Below are positions 1 through 5,198 of a stretch of 5,795 nucleotides of DNA, in pieces. Position numbers and translations under genes: made by a program. The DNA comes from Bacteroidales bacterium (GTDB lineage Bacteria > Bacteroidota > Bacteroidia > Bacteroidales > UBA7960): the NCBI GenBank assembly GCA_007123065.1, contig SKSI01000088.1, positions 1 to 5,795 of the forward strand. The letters run 5' to 3'. A model generated the notes under the pieces. That model searched no databases, had not been told where the DNA came from, and worked only from the letters and a program-made list of their open reading frames with translations. Within the stretch, counting starts at the first letter, position 1. Every line of letters begins with the position of its first letter.

Positions 1-311
1 GTGCGCCAACTTATGCACCTGACCTTGCAAAAGCGGTTTGTGATATGCTGCCGGCAATCCCTTCCAAAATACGCGGAGAGATCTATCATTACAGCAATGA
101 GGGCGTATGCAGCTGGTATGACTTCGCGAAAGCGATCCTGGAAATCAAAGGGCTGGAATGTTCAGTCAAACCTGTTTTGTCAAAAGATTTCAAGACTGCT
201 GCATTGCGGCCACACTACAGTGTTTTGGATAAAAGCCGGATCAAAAAAGAATATGGCCTTGACATTCCTTATTGGCGTGATGGTTTACGCCGTTGCCTTG
301 AGCAATTATAA
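1..311 (+). CDS. rmlD: dTDP-4-dehydrorhamnose reductase, C-terminal part (5' end outside window)
   Basis: Partial gene. The reading frame enters the window with its first whole codon at position 3 and ends at TAA 309-311, giving about 102 residues. The frame starts APTYAPDLAKAV, the conserved RmlD region after the catalytic half, and continues with YHYSNEGVCSWYDFAKAI, then ALRPHYSVLDKSRIKKEYG and IPYWRDGLRRCLEQL. These are the usual substrate-binding-lobe and C-terminal signatures of RmlD/RfbD. The enzyme makes dTDP-L-rhamnose from dTDP-4-dehydrorhamnose with NAD(P)H in the cytoplasm, for surface polysaccharides. The Rossmann fold and the YxxxK catalytic motif lie outside the window and cannot be checked. 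The ATG at 45 is an internal methionine, not a start. The gene converges on crtW with a 46-bp gap and has no visible link to the carotenoid genes. Other short-chain sugar-nucleotide reductases are possible but fit less well. Confidence 0.88.
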   Translation, partial: APTYAPDLAKAVCDMLPAIPSKIRGEIYHYSNEGVCSWYDFAKAILEIKGLECSVKPVLSKDFKTAALRPHYSVLDKSRIKKEYGLDIPYWRDGLRRCLEQL

Positions 312-357
312 CACGAAAAACCCTTCAGCAGCTTTGAATATGAAATTGGGCGATCCG

Positions 358-1035
358 CTATGATTTTGTTTTATAAAGCTGCCACCACGGCGTTTTTGGA
401 TCGTTATGGTGTTCCCTGTGGTATCCGAAAAAATAACAACTGACCATAGCCCAAAGGTGATTTTTACTTTGTGTCCGTGCCCGGTGCGGTCCCATCCCTT
501 CATCATGCGGCAGTCGGTGTGGCCAGTAAACACCAACCCAGAACAGCTGAAGGGTTCCCAATATAGCAGGTAAAGCCCAGAATAGAAGTGCTGAGATCTC
601 ATTAACTCCGGGGATTAAAAGCAAAAGATTAAAGAAGACAGCCATAATCACCAGTTGTATGATGGTTACATAACGCCACATAAAGACAGCCCACCATTTG
701 ATGAAATTTTGTGAACCGGCATAAAAATCAGGATCTTTTTCTGTTGCCGAATGTTTGTGATGCATTCCATGGTTTTTACGCAGCGTTTTGTAGTACATTC
801 CCGCAAACAGGAATGAAGCCAGATACCCCAATACGGTATTGATCCATTTTTTTGATGAAACGTTGCCATGCATCGCATCGTGTGCTGTAATAAACAGACC
901 TGTAAACAAATAGGTTTGTATCAGAATGTGGATATACATCCAGGGGTTGTAAACGGCAACCTGAACCGATAACAGAATGTAGGCAAGGTGCGCAGCCCAG
1001 ACCCCAATAACAAGGATAGCAACAATTATTCCCAT
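358..1035 (-). CDS. crtW: CrtW-type beta-carotene ketolase (4,4'-oxygenase)
   Basis: Predicted integral-membrane di-iron oxygenase that adds keto groups at C4 of beta-ionone rings (beta-carotene to echinenone to canthaxanthin). The 225-residue protein has the three histidine boxes of the fatty-acid-desaturase superfamily: HDAMH at 52-56, HGMHHKH at 89-95 and HREHH at 206-210. It also has CrtW-specific context: LFITAHDAMHG, a DPDF motif just after box 2, and LQLFWVGVYWPHR before box 3, where CrtZ hydroxylases differ. Hydrophobic segments lie near residues 3-25, 30-50, 65-80 and 115-165. Start choice: GTG at 1041 would give two more residues, but the SD-like GAGG overlaps that GTG and sits 5 nt before ATG 1033-1035, so the ATG is preferred. 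The length is slightly under the common 240-260 residues, yet no motif is missing. The gene diverges from the lycopene cyclase that would supply its substrate pathway. Exact substrate range cannot be read from sequence. Confidence 0.9.
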   Translation of the reverse strand: MGIIVAILVIGVWAAHLAYILLSVQVAVYNPWMYIHILIQTYLFTGLFITAHDAMHGNVSSKKWINTVLGYLASFLFAGMYYKTLRKNHGMHHKHSATEKDPDFYAGSQNFIKWWAVFMWRYVTIIQLVIMAVFFNLLLLIPGVNEISALLFWALPAILGTLQLFWVGVYWPHRLPHDEGMGPHRARTQSKNHLWAMVSCYFFGYHREHHNDPKTPWWQLYKTKS

Positions 1036-1040
1036 GATCA

Positions 1041-1044
1041 CCTC
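1041..1044 (-). promoter_or_regulatory. Shine-Dalgarno site that decides the crtW start
   Basis: On the minus strand the bases GAGG (1044 to 1041) are followed by a 5-nt spacer (TGATC) and then ATG at 1035-1033. The alternative GTG start at 1041 shares a base with this site, so it could not use it. The site is seen directly; its use is inferred. Confidence 0.55.
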
Positions 1045-1060
1045 AATAAGTTGATATCTA

Positions 1061-1092
1061 CGAAGGTAGAAGAATCAACTATCAAAAACAAA
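1061..1092 (-). promoter_or_regulatory. Candidate Bacteroidetes-type promoter for crtW
   Basis: Reading the minus strand, TTTG (1092-1089) is followed after exactly 20 nt by TACCTTCG (1068-1061). This matches the Bacteroidetes primary-sigma pattern TTTG-N19-21-TAnnTTTG with one mismatch in the -7 element. Transcription would start roughly at 1050-1057, giving a leader of about 15-22 nt before the crtW ATG that still contains the SD. No comparable match was found on the plus strand for the lycopene cyclase. AT-rich spacers give chance matches, so this stays tentative. Confidence 0.42.
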
Positions 1093-1152
1093 TGGTCAGT
1101 TGAAATTTAAAGATATTCCAAACAAAAGAAATCACTTGAGCGTTTACCTCAT

Positions 1153-1833
1153 ATGGAAAAATACTATTATGCTTTATTGCTTGCAGGCAGCATAGCAATT
1201 CCCCTGATACGCAGCTTTGAAAGCCGGATTCGGTTTCGCAGCAAGTGGCCGGCACTGTTTGCCGGAATATTTGTGATGATGGCGGTTTTTATTCCATGGG
1301 ACATCATCTTCACGGCCCGTGGAGTATGGTCGTTTAACCACGATTATGTGATCGGGTGGTACATTTTCGGACTTCCTGTTGAGGAGTGGTTGTTTTTTGT
1401 GGTGATCTCTTATTGTATTGTATTTACTTATGAGGTCCTGAAATATTTTTTCCCAAAGCTTTTCTTCCCTAAAACAGCGTTTTATTTAACCATTTTGCTT
1501 GGCGTTCTGTTCCTTCTGCTGGCATTGTTAAACATGCACCGCATCTATACTTTTGTTGTGATGTTGCTGACCGGCATTCTGGCACTCTGGCAGGTTTTCA
1601 TCCGATCAGATAAAACCTGGCTTTCTCATTTTTATATCACCTATCTGATCATCCTGATCCCGTTTGTAATCATTAATGGTGCCCTTACGGGGATGTTCAC
1701 GGAGATGCCCGTGGTCAGTTACAACAACATGGAGAACCTTGCTATTCGGGTTTTTACCATTCCTGTTGAGGATGCTGTTTATTTGATGGGGATGATGTTT
1801 ATTGTGCAAATGGTGTATGAAAGGTTGAGGTAA
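1153..1833 (+). CDS. crtYcd: Lycopene beta-cyclase, fused CrtYc-CrtYd type (two lycopene-cyclase domains)
   Basis: A 226-residue, very hydrophobic membrane protein with two tandem copies of the heterodimeric-type lycopene cyclase domain. Domain 1 (about 1-100) carries PWDIIFTARGVWSFN (48-62) and the signature LPVEEWLFF (74-82). Domain 2 (about 105-222) carries NMENLAIRVFTIPVEDAVY (192-210), the matching PVED signature. About six or seven membrane segments are visible. The family cyclises the psi ends of lycopene to give gamma- and then beta-carotene in the membrane. Actinobacteria often have the halves as separate crtYc and crtYd genes; here they are fused, as in other Bacteroidota and some archaea and fungi. 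The ATG at 1153 fits the family N-terminus; there is no clear SD, which is common in this phylum. The last codons and the TAA are made of AGGTTG/AGGTAA hexamers that continue downstream. It diverges from crtW, 117 bp from the crtW ATG. Cyclisation at one end only cannot be excluded. Confidence 0.9.
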   Translation: MEKYYYALLLAGSIAIPLIRSFESRIRFRSKWPALFAGIFVMMAVFIPWDIIFTARGVWSFNHDYVIGWYIFGLPVEEWLFFVVISYCIVFTYEVLKYFFPKLFFPKTAFYLTILLGVLFLLLALLNMHRIYTFVVMLLTGILALWQVFIRSDKTWLSHFYITYLIILIPFVIINGALTGMFTEMPVVSYNNMENLAIRVFTIPVEDAVYLMGMMFIVQMVYERLR

Positions 1834-1869
1834 AGGTTAAGGTTAAGATTGAGATTAAGATTTAGGATG
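1822..1869. repeat. Degenerate hexamer tandem tract (AGRTTA)n overlapping the cyclase stop
   Basis: Eight consecutive 6-bp units are seen: AGGTTG, AGGTAA, AGGTTA, AGGTTA, AGATTG, AGATTA, AGATTT, AGGATG. The first two are in frame with the cyclase gene and encode its last residues (Arg-Leu-Arg splits across the junction) plus the TAA stop at 1831-1833. The tract is typical of slippage-prone simple repeats. No function is evident. Confidence 0.75.
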
Positions 1870-1877
1870 TTCCACCC

Positions 1878-1902
1878 GTAATACAGGGCTTGACCTGTGT
1901 AC
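1878..1902. terminator. Small hairpin downstream of the lycopene cyclase (weak terminator candidate)
   Basis: ACAGG (1883-1887) pairs with CCTGT (1894-1898) around the 6-nt loop GCTTGA. The stem extends by a U-G and an A-U pair (1881-1882 with 1899-1900) and, past a bulged A at 1880, by two more pairs (1878-1879 with 1901-1902). It sits 44 bp after the cyclase stop. There is no U-run directly after it, only an AT-rich stretch, so intrinsic termination is doubtful. It may instead be a degraded dispersed repeat. Confidence 0.22.
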
Positions 1903-1917
1903 CTAAATACTTTAATT

Positions 1918-1945
1918 GTTGAGGGTTGAGGGTTTATTGTTTATG
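1918..1945. repeat. Short heptamer tandem tract
   Basis: Two perfect GTTGAGG units (1918-1924, 1925-1931) are followed in phase by GTTTATT (1932-1938) and GTTTATG (1939-1945). The period is 7 bp, distinct from the 6-bp tract upstream. It is low-complexity, with no assigned role. Confidence 0.5.
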
Positions 1946-1968
1946 GGGGATAAAATCACTCTATGGAG

Positions 1969-2000
1969 TTCCTTCGTGAACTTTGTTTATTTGTGGTGAA
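1969..2000 (-). repeat. Inverted, diverged copy of the CACAAAG-type repeat
   Basis: Read on the minus strand, this segment begins TTCACCACAAA and goes on through ACAAAG to TTCACGAAGGAA, the same word set as the units at 2009-2220 but in opposite orientation and with substitutions. Bases 1991-2000 (TTGTGGTGAA) can pair with 2012-2021 (TTTACCACAA) of the first direct unit: ten pairs including one G-U, with an 11-nt A-rich loop. The arrangement is seen directly; any structural role is inference. Confidence 0.55.
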
Positions 2001-2008
2001 AAAAAGAT

Positions 2009-2220
2009 AAATTTACCACAAAGGCACGAAGAACACAAAGGAAATTTACCACAAAGGAAATTCACCACAAAGGAAATTTACCACAAAGGCACGAAGAACA
2101 CAAAGGAAATTTACCACAAAGGAAATTTACCACAAAGGCACGAAGAACACAAAGGAAATTTACCACAAAGGAAATTCACCACAAAGGAAATTTACCACAA
2201 AGGCACGAAGAACACAAAGG
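2009..2220. repeat. Nested direct-repeat array of 16-bp and 33-bp units (nine units, 114-bp higher-order period)
   Basis: The short unit S is AAATTTACCACAAAGG (16 bp). S' differs by one base (AAATTCACCACAAAGG). The long unit L is S followed by CACGAAGAACACAAAGG (33 bp in all). The order is L 2009-2041, S 2042-2057, S' 2058-2073, L 2074-2106, S 2107-2122, L 2123-2155, S 2156-2171, S' 2172-2187, L 2188-2220. Thus L-S-S'-L is repeated exactly 114 bp downstream with one S as the joint. All units of a class look identical, which implies recent expansion. There is no spacer diversity and no dyad of CRISPR type, so this is not a CRISPR array. Similar CACAAAG/CACGAAG-rich intergenic repeats are, from memory, dispersed in environmental Bacteroidota genomes. 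Confidence 0.85.
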
Positions 2221-2242
2221 TAAATGCCTCAAAGGTTGATAA

Positions 2243-2289
2243 AAGGGTTGGCTTCACGCGAAACACGCAAATTTTTAACCCTTAAGCCA
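2243..2289 (-). terminator. Possible terminator of the V-ATPase operon
   Basis: Directly after the ntpK stop, the minus strand has AAGGGTT (2283-2277) and AACCCTT (2249-2243), a perfect 7-bp inverted repeat followed by a short T-rich run (TTTTAT counting the arm end). The loop is long (27 nt), which weakens the call. A second perfect pair, TGGCTT (2289-2284) with AAGCCA (2254-2249), interleaves with the first, so the two stems exclude each other. The position at the end of the operon supports a terminator; the structure is only fair. Confidence 0.3.
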
Positions 2290-2748
2290 TTACAATGGTA
2301 AAGTGCCTGCAATGAGGAATGTAGCAGCAAAGGCCACAATGGCATACAACTCGGGGAATACCGCCAGAATCAACGTGTTTCCAAACACATTATGACCTGA
2401 TCCGATGGCGGCGATACCATTGGCGCAAACCTGTCCCTGGCGAATTCCGGAGAGCAGGCCTACGGCACCGAGAGCCAGGCCTGCACCAAAGATAGATGCT
2501 GCTGTAGCCCAGGTGATTCCTGCTGTCAGATAGCCTGACAAGATAAAGTATCCCATGAAGCCGTAAAGTCCCTGTGTTCCTGGAAGCGCACTGAGCACCA
2601 TATAGTTACCAAAGGCTTCGTCGTTTTTCTTGAGTGCGCCGATGGAGGCGTTACCACCCATGGATACACCGAAGGCACTGCCGATACCGGCCAATCCGAT
2701 CATCAATCCAATACCTATGTAAGCTAAAATAATTGGTCCTGATTCCAT
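2290..2748 (-). CDS. ntpK: V/A-type ATPase subunit K (proteolipid, rotor ring c-subunit)
   Basis: A 152-residue four-helix proteolipid, a fusion of two c-type hairpins, that builds the membrane rotor ring. Helices lie near 6-30, 48-72, 83-101 and 120-150. The loop after helix 1 has GALKKNDEAFGNYM, and helix 2 opens with LPGTQGLYGF (55-64). The carboxylate of ion translocation is E133 in FPELYAI of helix 4; helix 2 has Q59 at the equivalent place, so each subunit carries one acidic site. Counted against Enterococcus hirae NtpK (L61, T64, Q65, Q110, E139), every Na+ ligand is present at an offset of six: L55, T58, Q59, Q104, E133, plus Y62 for Y68. This is compatible with a Na+-coupled ring but does not prove it. 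It is the last gene of the operon, 25 bp after ntpI, with an AT-rich leader and no clear SD. The ATG at 2748 fits the family N-terminus. Confidence 0.95.
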   Translation of the reverse strand: MESGPIILAYIGIGLMIGLAGIGSAFGVSMGGNASIGALKKNDEAFGNYMVLSALPGTQGLYGFMGYFILSGYLTAGITWATAASIFGAGLALGAVGLLSGIRQGQVCANGIAAIGSGHNVFGNTLILAVFPELYAIVAFAATFLIAGTLPL

Positions 2749-2773
2749 AATGATTAAAAAATTAAGTTAATGT

Positions 2774-4591
2774 TTATATGATTTTTTTAAATGGTTTATA
2801 ATGTTTTCCTCCTCCTGAAAAGCCGGCGTTTTTGTAGAATTCCACGAATGTAAGACGCATGGGGTGTACGAATGCCCCCAGCCCCGACATGAACAGATTG
2901 ATGCCGTGTCCGATCACCAGGATGATGGTCATAATCAGAATGCTGAGTACAGGTATGCTTCCGCTCATTGAAACAGCAAGACTGTTGAACACAAAGCCCA
3001 GGATGGCACTTGAGATACCGAGCGCGAACAAACGGATGTATGACAACAGATCACCAAGGATTCCGGTAACCATGTTATACGTATTCCATAAGCCCAGTCC
3101 GAAATTCATAAGGATGTTTCTTTTCAGGTTGTTCAGGAAAAGAATCATGACCCCGCTAATGCCAAGCAAGACATATAAAGCCGGGTATAAAGTCTCAAAA
3201 GGAATGTCGCTGATGGCGCTGTATCCGTAAATCAACACACCACCAATCAATAATACGATCCAGCCCATAGTTCCAACTGCAAACGTCCAGCCAAACTGTT
3301 TGGTTTCATTGATCGCTTTCAATATCAGTCCAAATATAATTTGTATCCCACCTAATAGCAGGGATAGATAGAACAGCAGCATATTGATGTCTGTCCCTTG
3401 CTGTTCAAACCTTACCGCAAGATCTCTGTAAACCGGAAGAGAAGTATCAAACAGGGGAATGCCAAAAAACACACCCGAAATAACACCAAACAAAAAGGTG
3501 GAGAGTCCGAGATAAAAAACCAGCCCCATCACCTGCTTCAGTTCTTTTTGTACTTTTTTCTTCAGCAATAAAGCTGCAACTGCCATCAGGATACCGTAAC
3601 CGGCATCTCCCAGGCAAAAGCCAAAAAACAGCACGTAAAAGGGTGCGAAGAAAGGGGTGAGGTCCAGTTCCGAATACTTGGGTAACGAGTACAGCTCTCC
3701 CAGCATTTCGAATTTTTTAGCGAACTTTTTGTTCTTCAAAAGGATGGGGGCCTTGTCCTGATGTGTTGCCTTTTCTGACAGATATAGGGTATTGCTGTTC
3801 TCCAGATAATTGACCAGATCAGCTTTTTTCTCATCAGGAACCCAACCCTCCAGCAGCATAACCTTTTCATCGGCCTGCTTCTCCGTATTTTCAATAGCGC
3901 TTTGCAGATCCATTGATTCTTTGATGCTGTAACCATAAATTTTTATGGCGTCTATGCTTTCATTTGCATGCGCGTCAAGCTTCTGGTTGATCCCTTCAAT
4001 GTCTTCTCTTAATTTTTTGTGATAGAAATACAATTCAGACAGCGGGCGCTCCGGCTGACGGATTTCATCGGCATCAATTTCCGGTTCTCCTTCTCCGCTT
4101 TGAAGGTATACAAAATACACCTGTCCGGCGTGCCTTCCGATCTCCTCTATAGGATGTTGTTCAAACCAGGCCTCTTCGAACCGGCTTGCAGGAACGTTGT
4201 AAAACTTCACGTGCAACCCTTCACCGGCAAGCTTTTGAATGGTATCTTTAGAAAAATCACCCCAAGGTCTGACCTGCGAAATTTCTTTTTCCAGCAAGGT
4301 GAGCTGCTGAAATTTATCCTCCAGATCACCGATGAGGGTTTTTACTTCCTCCAAGGCCTGTTGGCCGTTATCCGAACTTTTCTCTGCAGTTTGGCCGGAT
4401 TTCCTTTTGACCAGGAATTTAACAACGGATTGAATCTGCCTGATCCGGTCATACTTTTCACGTACCTCATCGGATACCTCTTCCTGTTTTTCGATAAGGT
4501 GGATCACGCCGATTTTGCGTACTTCCTCAAGGAAGTCATTGTAATCCTGATGAAAGACCAGGAAGGAAAATTTATGCATGGGAACGATCAT
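2774..4591 (-). CDS. ntpI: V/A-type ATPase subunit I (stator a-subunit, ion half-channels)
   Basis: A 605-residue subunit that joins the peripheral stalks to the membrane and forms the two ion half-channels against the K ring. Residues 1-310 are the soluble N-terminal arm, starting MIVPMHKFSFLVFHQDY, with charged, helical and coiled-coil-prone stretches near 35-110 and 185-260. Residues 313-600 are the membrane part with about seven or eight helices, opening with PFFAPFYVLFFGFCLGDAGYG. Two arginines expected at the ring interface are visible: R520 in LLSYIRLFALG and R579 in AFVHPMRLTFVEFY, followed by the conserved GGGKHYKPF tail. The protein is somewhat shorter than the roughly 650-residue E. 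hirae and Thermus homologues; the difference seems to lie mainly in the N-terminal arm. Its ATG overlaps the ntpD stop (ATGA, 4591-4588), suggesting translational coupling, and a strong SD precedes it. Confidence 0.95.
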   Translation of the reverse strand: MIVPMHKFSFLVFHQDYNDFLEEVRKIGVIHLIEKQEEVSDEVREKYDRIRQIQSVVKFLVKRKSGQTAEKSSDNGQQALEEVKTLIGDLEDKFQQLTLLEKEISQVRPWGDFSKDTIQKLAGEGLHVKFYNVPASRFEEAWFEQHPIEEIGRHAGQVYFVYLQSGEGEPEIDADEIRQPERPLSELYFYHKKLREDIEGINQKLDAHANESIDAIKIYGYSIKESMDLQSAIENTEKQADEKVMLLEGWVPDEKKADLVNYLENSNTLYLSEKATHQDKAPILLKNKKFAKKFEMLGELYSLPKYSELDLTPFFAPFYVLFFGFCLGDAGYGILMAVAALLLKKKVQKELKQVMGLVFYLGLSTFLFGVISGVFFGIPLFDTSLPVYRDLAVRFEQQGTDINMLLFYLSLLLGGIQIIFGLILKAINETKQFGWTFAVGTMGWIVLLIGGVLIYGYSAISDIPFETLYPALYVLLGISGVMILFLNNLKRNILMNFGLGLWNTYNMVTGILGDLLSYIRLFALGISSAILGFVFNSLAVSMSGSIPVLSILIMTIILVIGHGINLFMSGLGAFVHPMRLTFVEFYKNAGFSGGGKHYKPFKKII

Positions 4592-5190
4592 ACGCCTTCC
4601 TCCATTTCCTGTAATCTGTTTTTAACAATTTTTTGTGCTGCCTTCGACAGGTTTTCTTCATCCTCAAGGTAGCGTTTGATTTTCAGAATTGCCTCTTCAA
4701 AGCCTGGGATCTGGACTTTTTCATAAAGGTTCACCTTTTGCGTGGTTTTTTTACGAGCATAATCCAGCAATTGCATTTTTTGAAAGAAAACTTCTCTTTC
4801 GATAGCTGTGTGGGCTAGCTTTTTAATTATTTGTATGCCATCAAGATACCAGTTTGGATTGTTGAACATGCTGTATTCTTTAATATCAAAATGGATATCA
4901 TCCAAAACGGGTGTTTTTACGCCGGCAATTTTTTTGACGGAAAGGTCAACATCTTTGATGGCGACAAGTTCGTTGTCAAACTCATCCCACAATGCAATGG
5001 CATGCTGATAGTCTTTCAGCTGCTTTTCCAGCTTTTGGTCGAACTCCTCGGCAACCTCCTTTGCTTTTTTGACCTCGCTGCGCAGGGCAGCCTCCTTGTT
5101 TTTCAGGGTGGGCAATGCCCGGATCCTGACCTGGAGCTGTTTTTTAAGCCTTTGCAGGTAGGTTTGGTTGTATTGAAATTTGATCGCCAT
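4588..5190 (-). CDS. ntpD: V/A-type ATPase subunit D (central rotor shaft)
   Basis: A 200-residue subunit that forms the coiled-coil axle inside the A3B3 head and passes rotation to the K ring, analogous to gamma of F-ATPases. The N-terminal helix (about 5-85) starts MAIKFQYNQTYLQRLKKQLQ and is rich in Lys/Glu heptads. The C-terminal helix (about 120-195) holds KKTTQKVNLYEKVQIPGFEEAILKIKRYLEDEE, the equivalent of the family signature around R-VNALE-IP. Between them lies a shorter globular section with the hydrophobic DIKEYSMFNNPNWYLDG stretch. The length is typical (about 200-210). It starts at ATG 5188-5190, 8 bp after the ntpB stop, in an AT-rich context with no clear SD, and overlaps ntpI by 4 bp at its 3' end. 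Tight packing with B and I supports one transcript. Confidence 0.94.
   Translation of the reverse strand: MAIKFQYNQTYLQRLKKQLQVRIRALPTLKNKEAALRSEVKKAKEVAEEFDQKLEKQLKDYQHAIALWDEFDNELVAIKDVDLSVKKIAGVKTPVLDDIHFDIKEYSMFNNPNWYLDGIQIIKKLAHTAIEREVFFQKMQLLDYARKKTTQKVNLYEKVQIPGFEEAILKIKRYLEDEENLSKAAQKIVKNRLQEMEEGV
4595..4603 (-). promoter_or_regulatory. Strong Shine-Dalgarno site for ntpI inside the end of ntpD
   Basis: The minus strand reads GGAGGAAGG (4603 to 4595), with GGAGG ending 7 nt before the ntpI ATG at 4591. The bases also encode the Glu-Glu-Gly near the C-terminus of subunit D. The site fixes the ntpI start and, with the 4-bp ATGA overlap, suggests re-initiation or coupling. The other ATPase genes here lack such a site. 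Confidence 0.6.
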
Positions 5191-5198
5191 GATATATC

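Larger units (their letters stand above)
1834..2289. other. Repeat-filled gene-free region between convergent genes
   Basis: This 456-bp stretch lies between the 3' ends of the lycopene cyclase (+) and ntpK (-), so it needs no promoter for either. It holds in order: the rest of a hexamer tract, a small hairpin (1878-1902), a heptamer tract (1918-1945), a degraded inverted repeat copy (1969-2000), the direct-repeat array (2009-2220) and a possible ntpK terminator (2243-2289). No tRNA, rRNA or credible small gene was seen. The open frame at 1983-2285 (+) is explained by the stop-poor repeat: its 16-bp units shift the reading frame, giving alternating, unrelated peptide phrases. Confidence 0.75.

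Noticed and set aside
45..311. Separate small gene starting at ATG 45
   Set aside because: The same frame stays open to the window edge and the upstream residues continue the RmlD family pattern, so the ATG is internal.
1..363. 120-residue frame-1 open frame at the left edge
   Set aside because: It overlaps the well-supported RmlD frame, its peptide has no family features, and it runs into the crtW 3' end.
358..1035. CrtZ-type hydroxylase or plain fatty-acid desaturase instead of CrtW
   Set aside because: HDAMHG, the DPDF after box 2 and LQLFWVGVYWPHR before the HREHH box match the ketolase pattern better than either alternative.
1036..1041. GTG at 1041 as the crtW start
   Set aside because: The SD-like GAGG overlaps this codon; the ATG at 1035 has correct spacing and the family N-terminus loses nothing.
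2009..2220. CRISPR array
   Set aside because: Units are contiguous with no unique spacers, repeat lengths are 16 and 33 bp, and no cas genes are present.
1983..2285. 100-residue open frame over the repeat array, with phrases such as NLPQRHEEHKG and IYHKGTKNTK
   Set aside because: The 16-bp units shift the frame, so the peptide phrases are simply different frame readings of the same DNA. The repeat has few stop codons, and no start signal or known domain is present. It is most likely a spurious gene of a kind that enters databases from such repeats.
4019..4672. 217-residue open frame on the plus strand opposite ntpI and ntpD
   Set aside because: It is antisense to two clear ATPase genes, spans their junction and has no recognisable motif; it is a mirror of their codon pattern.
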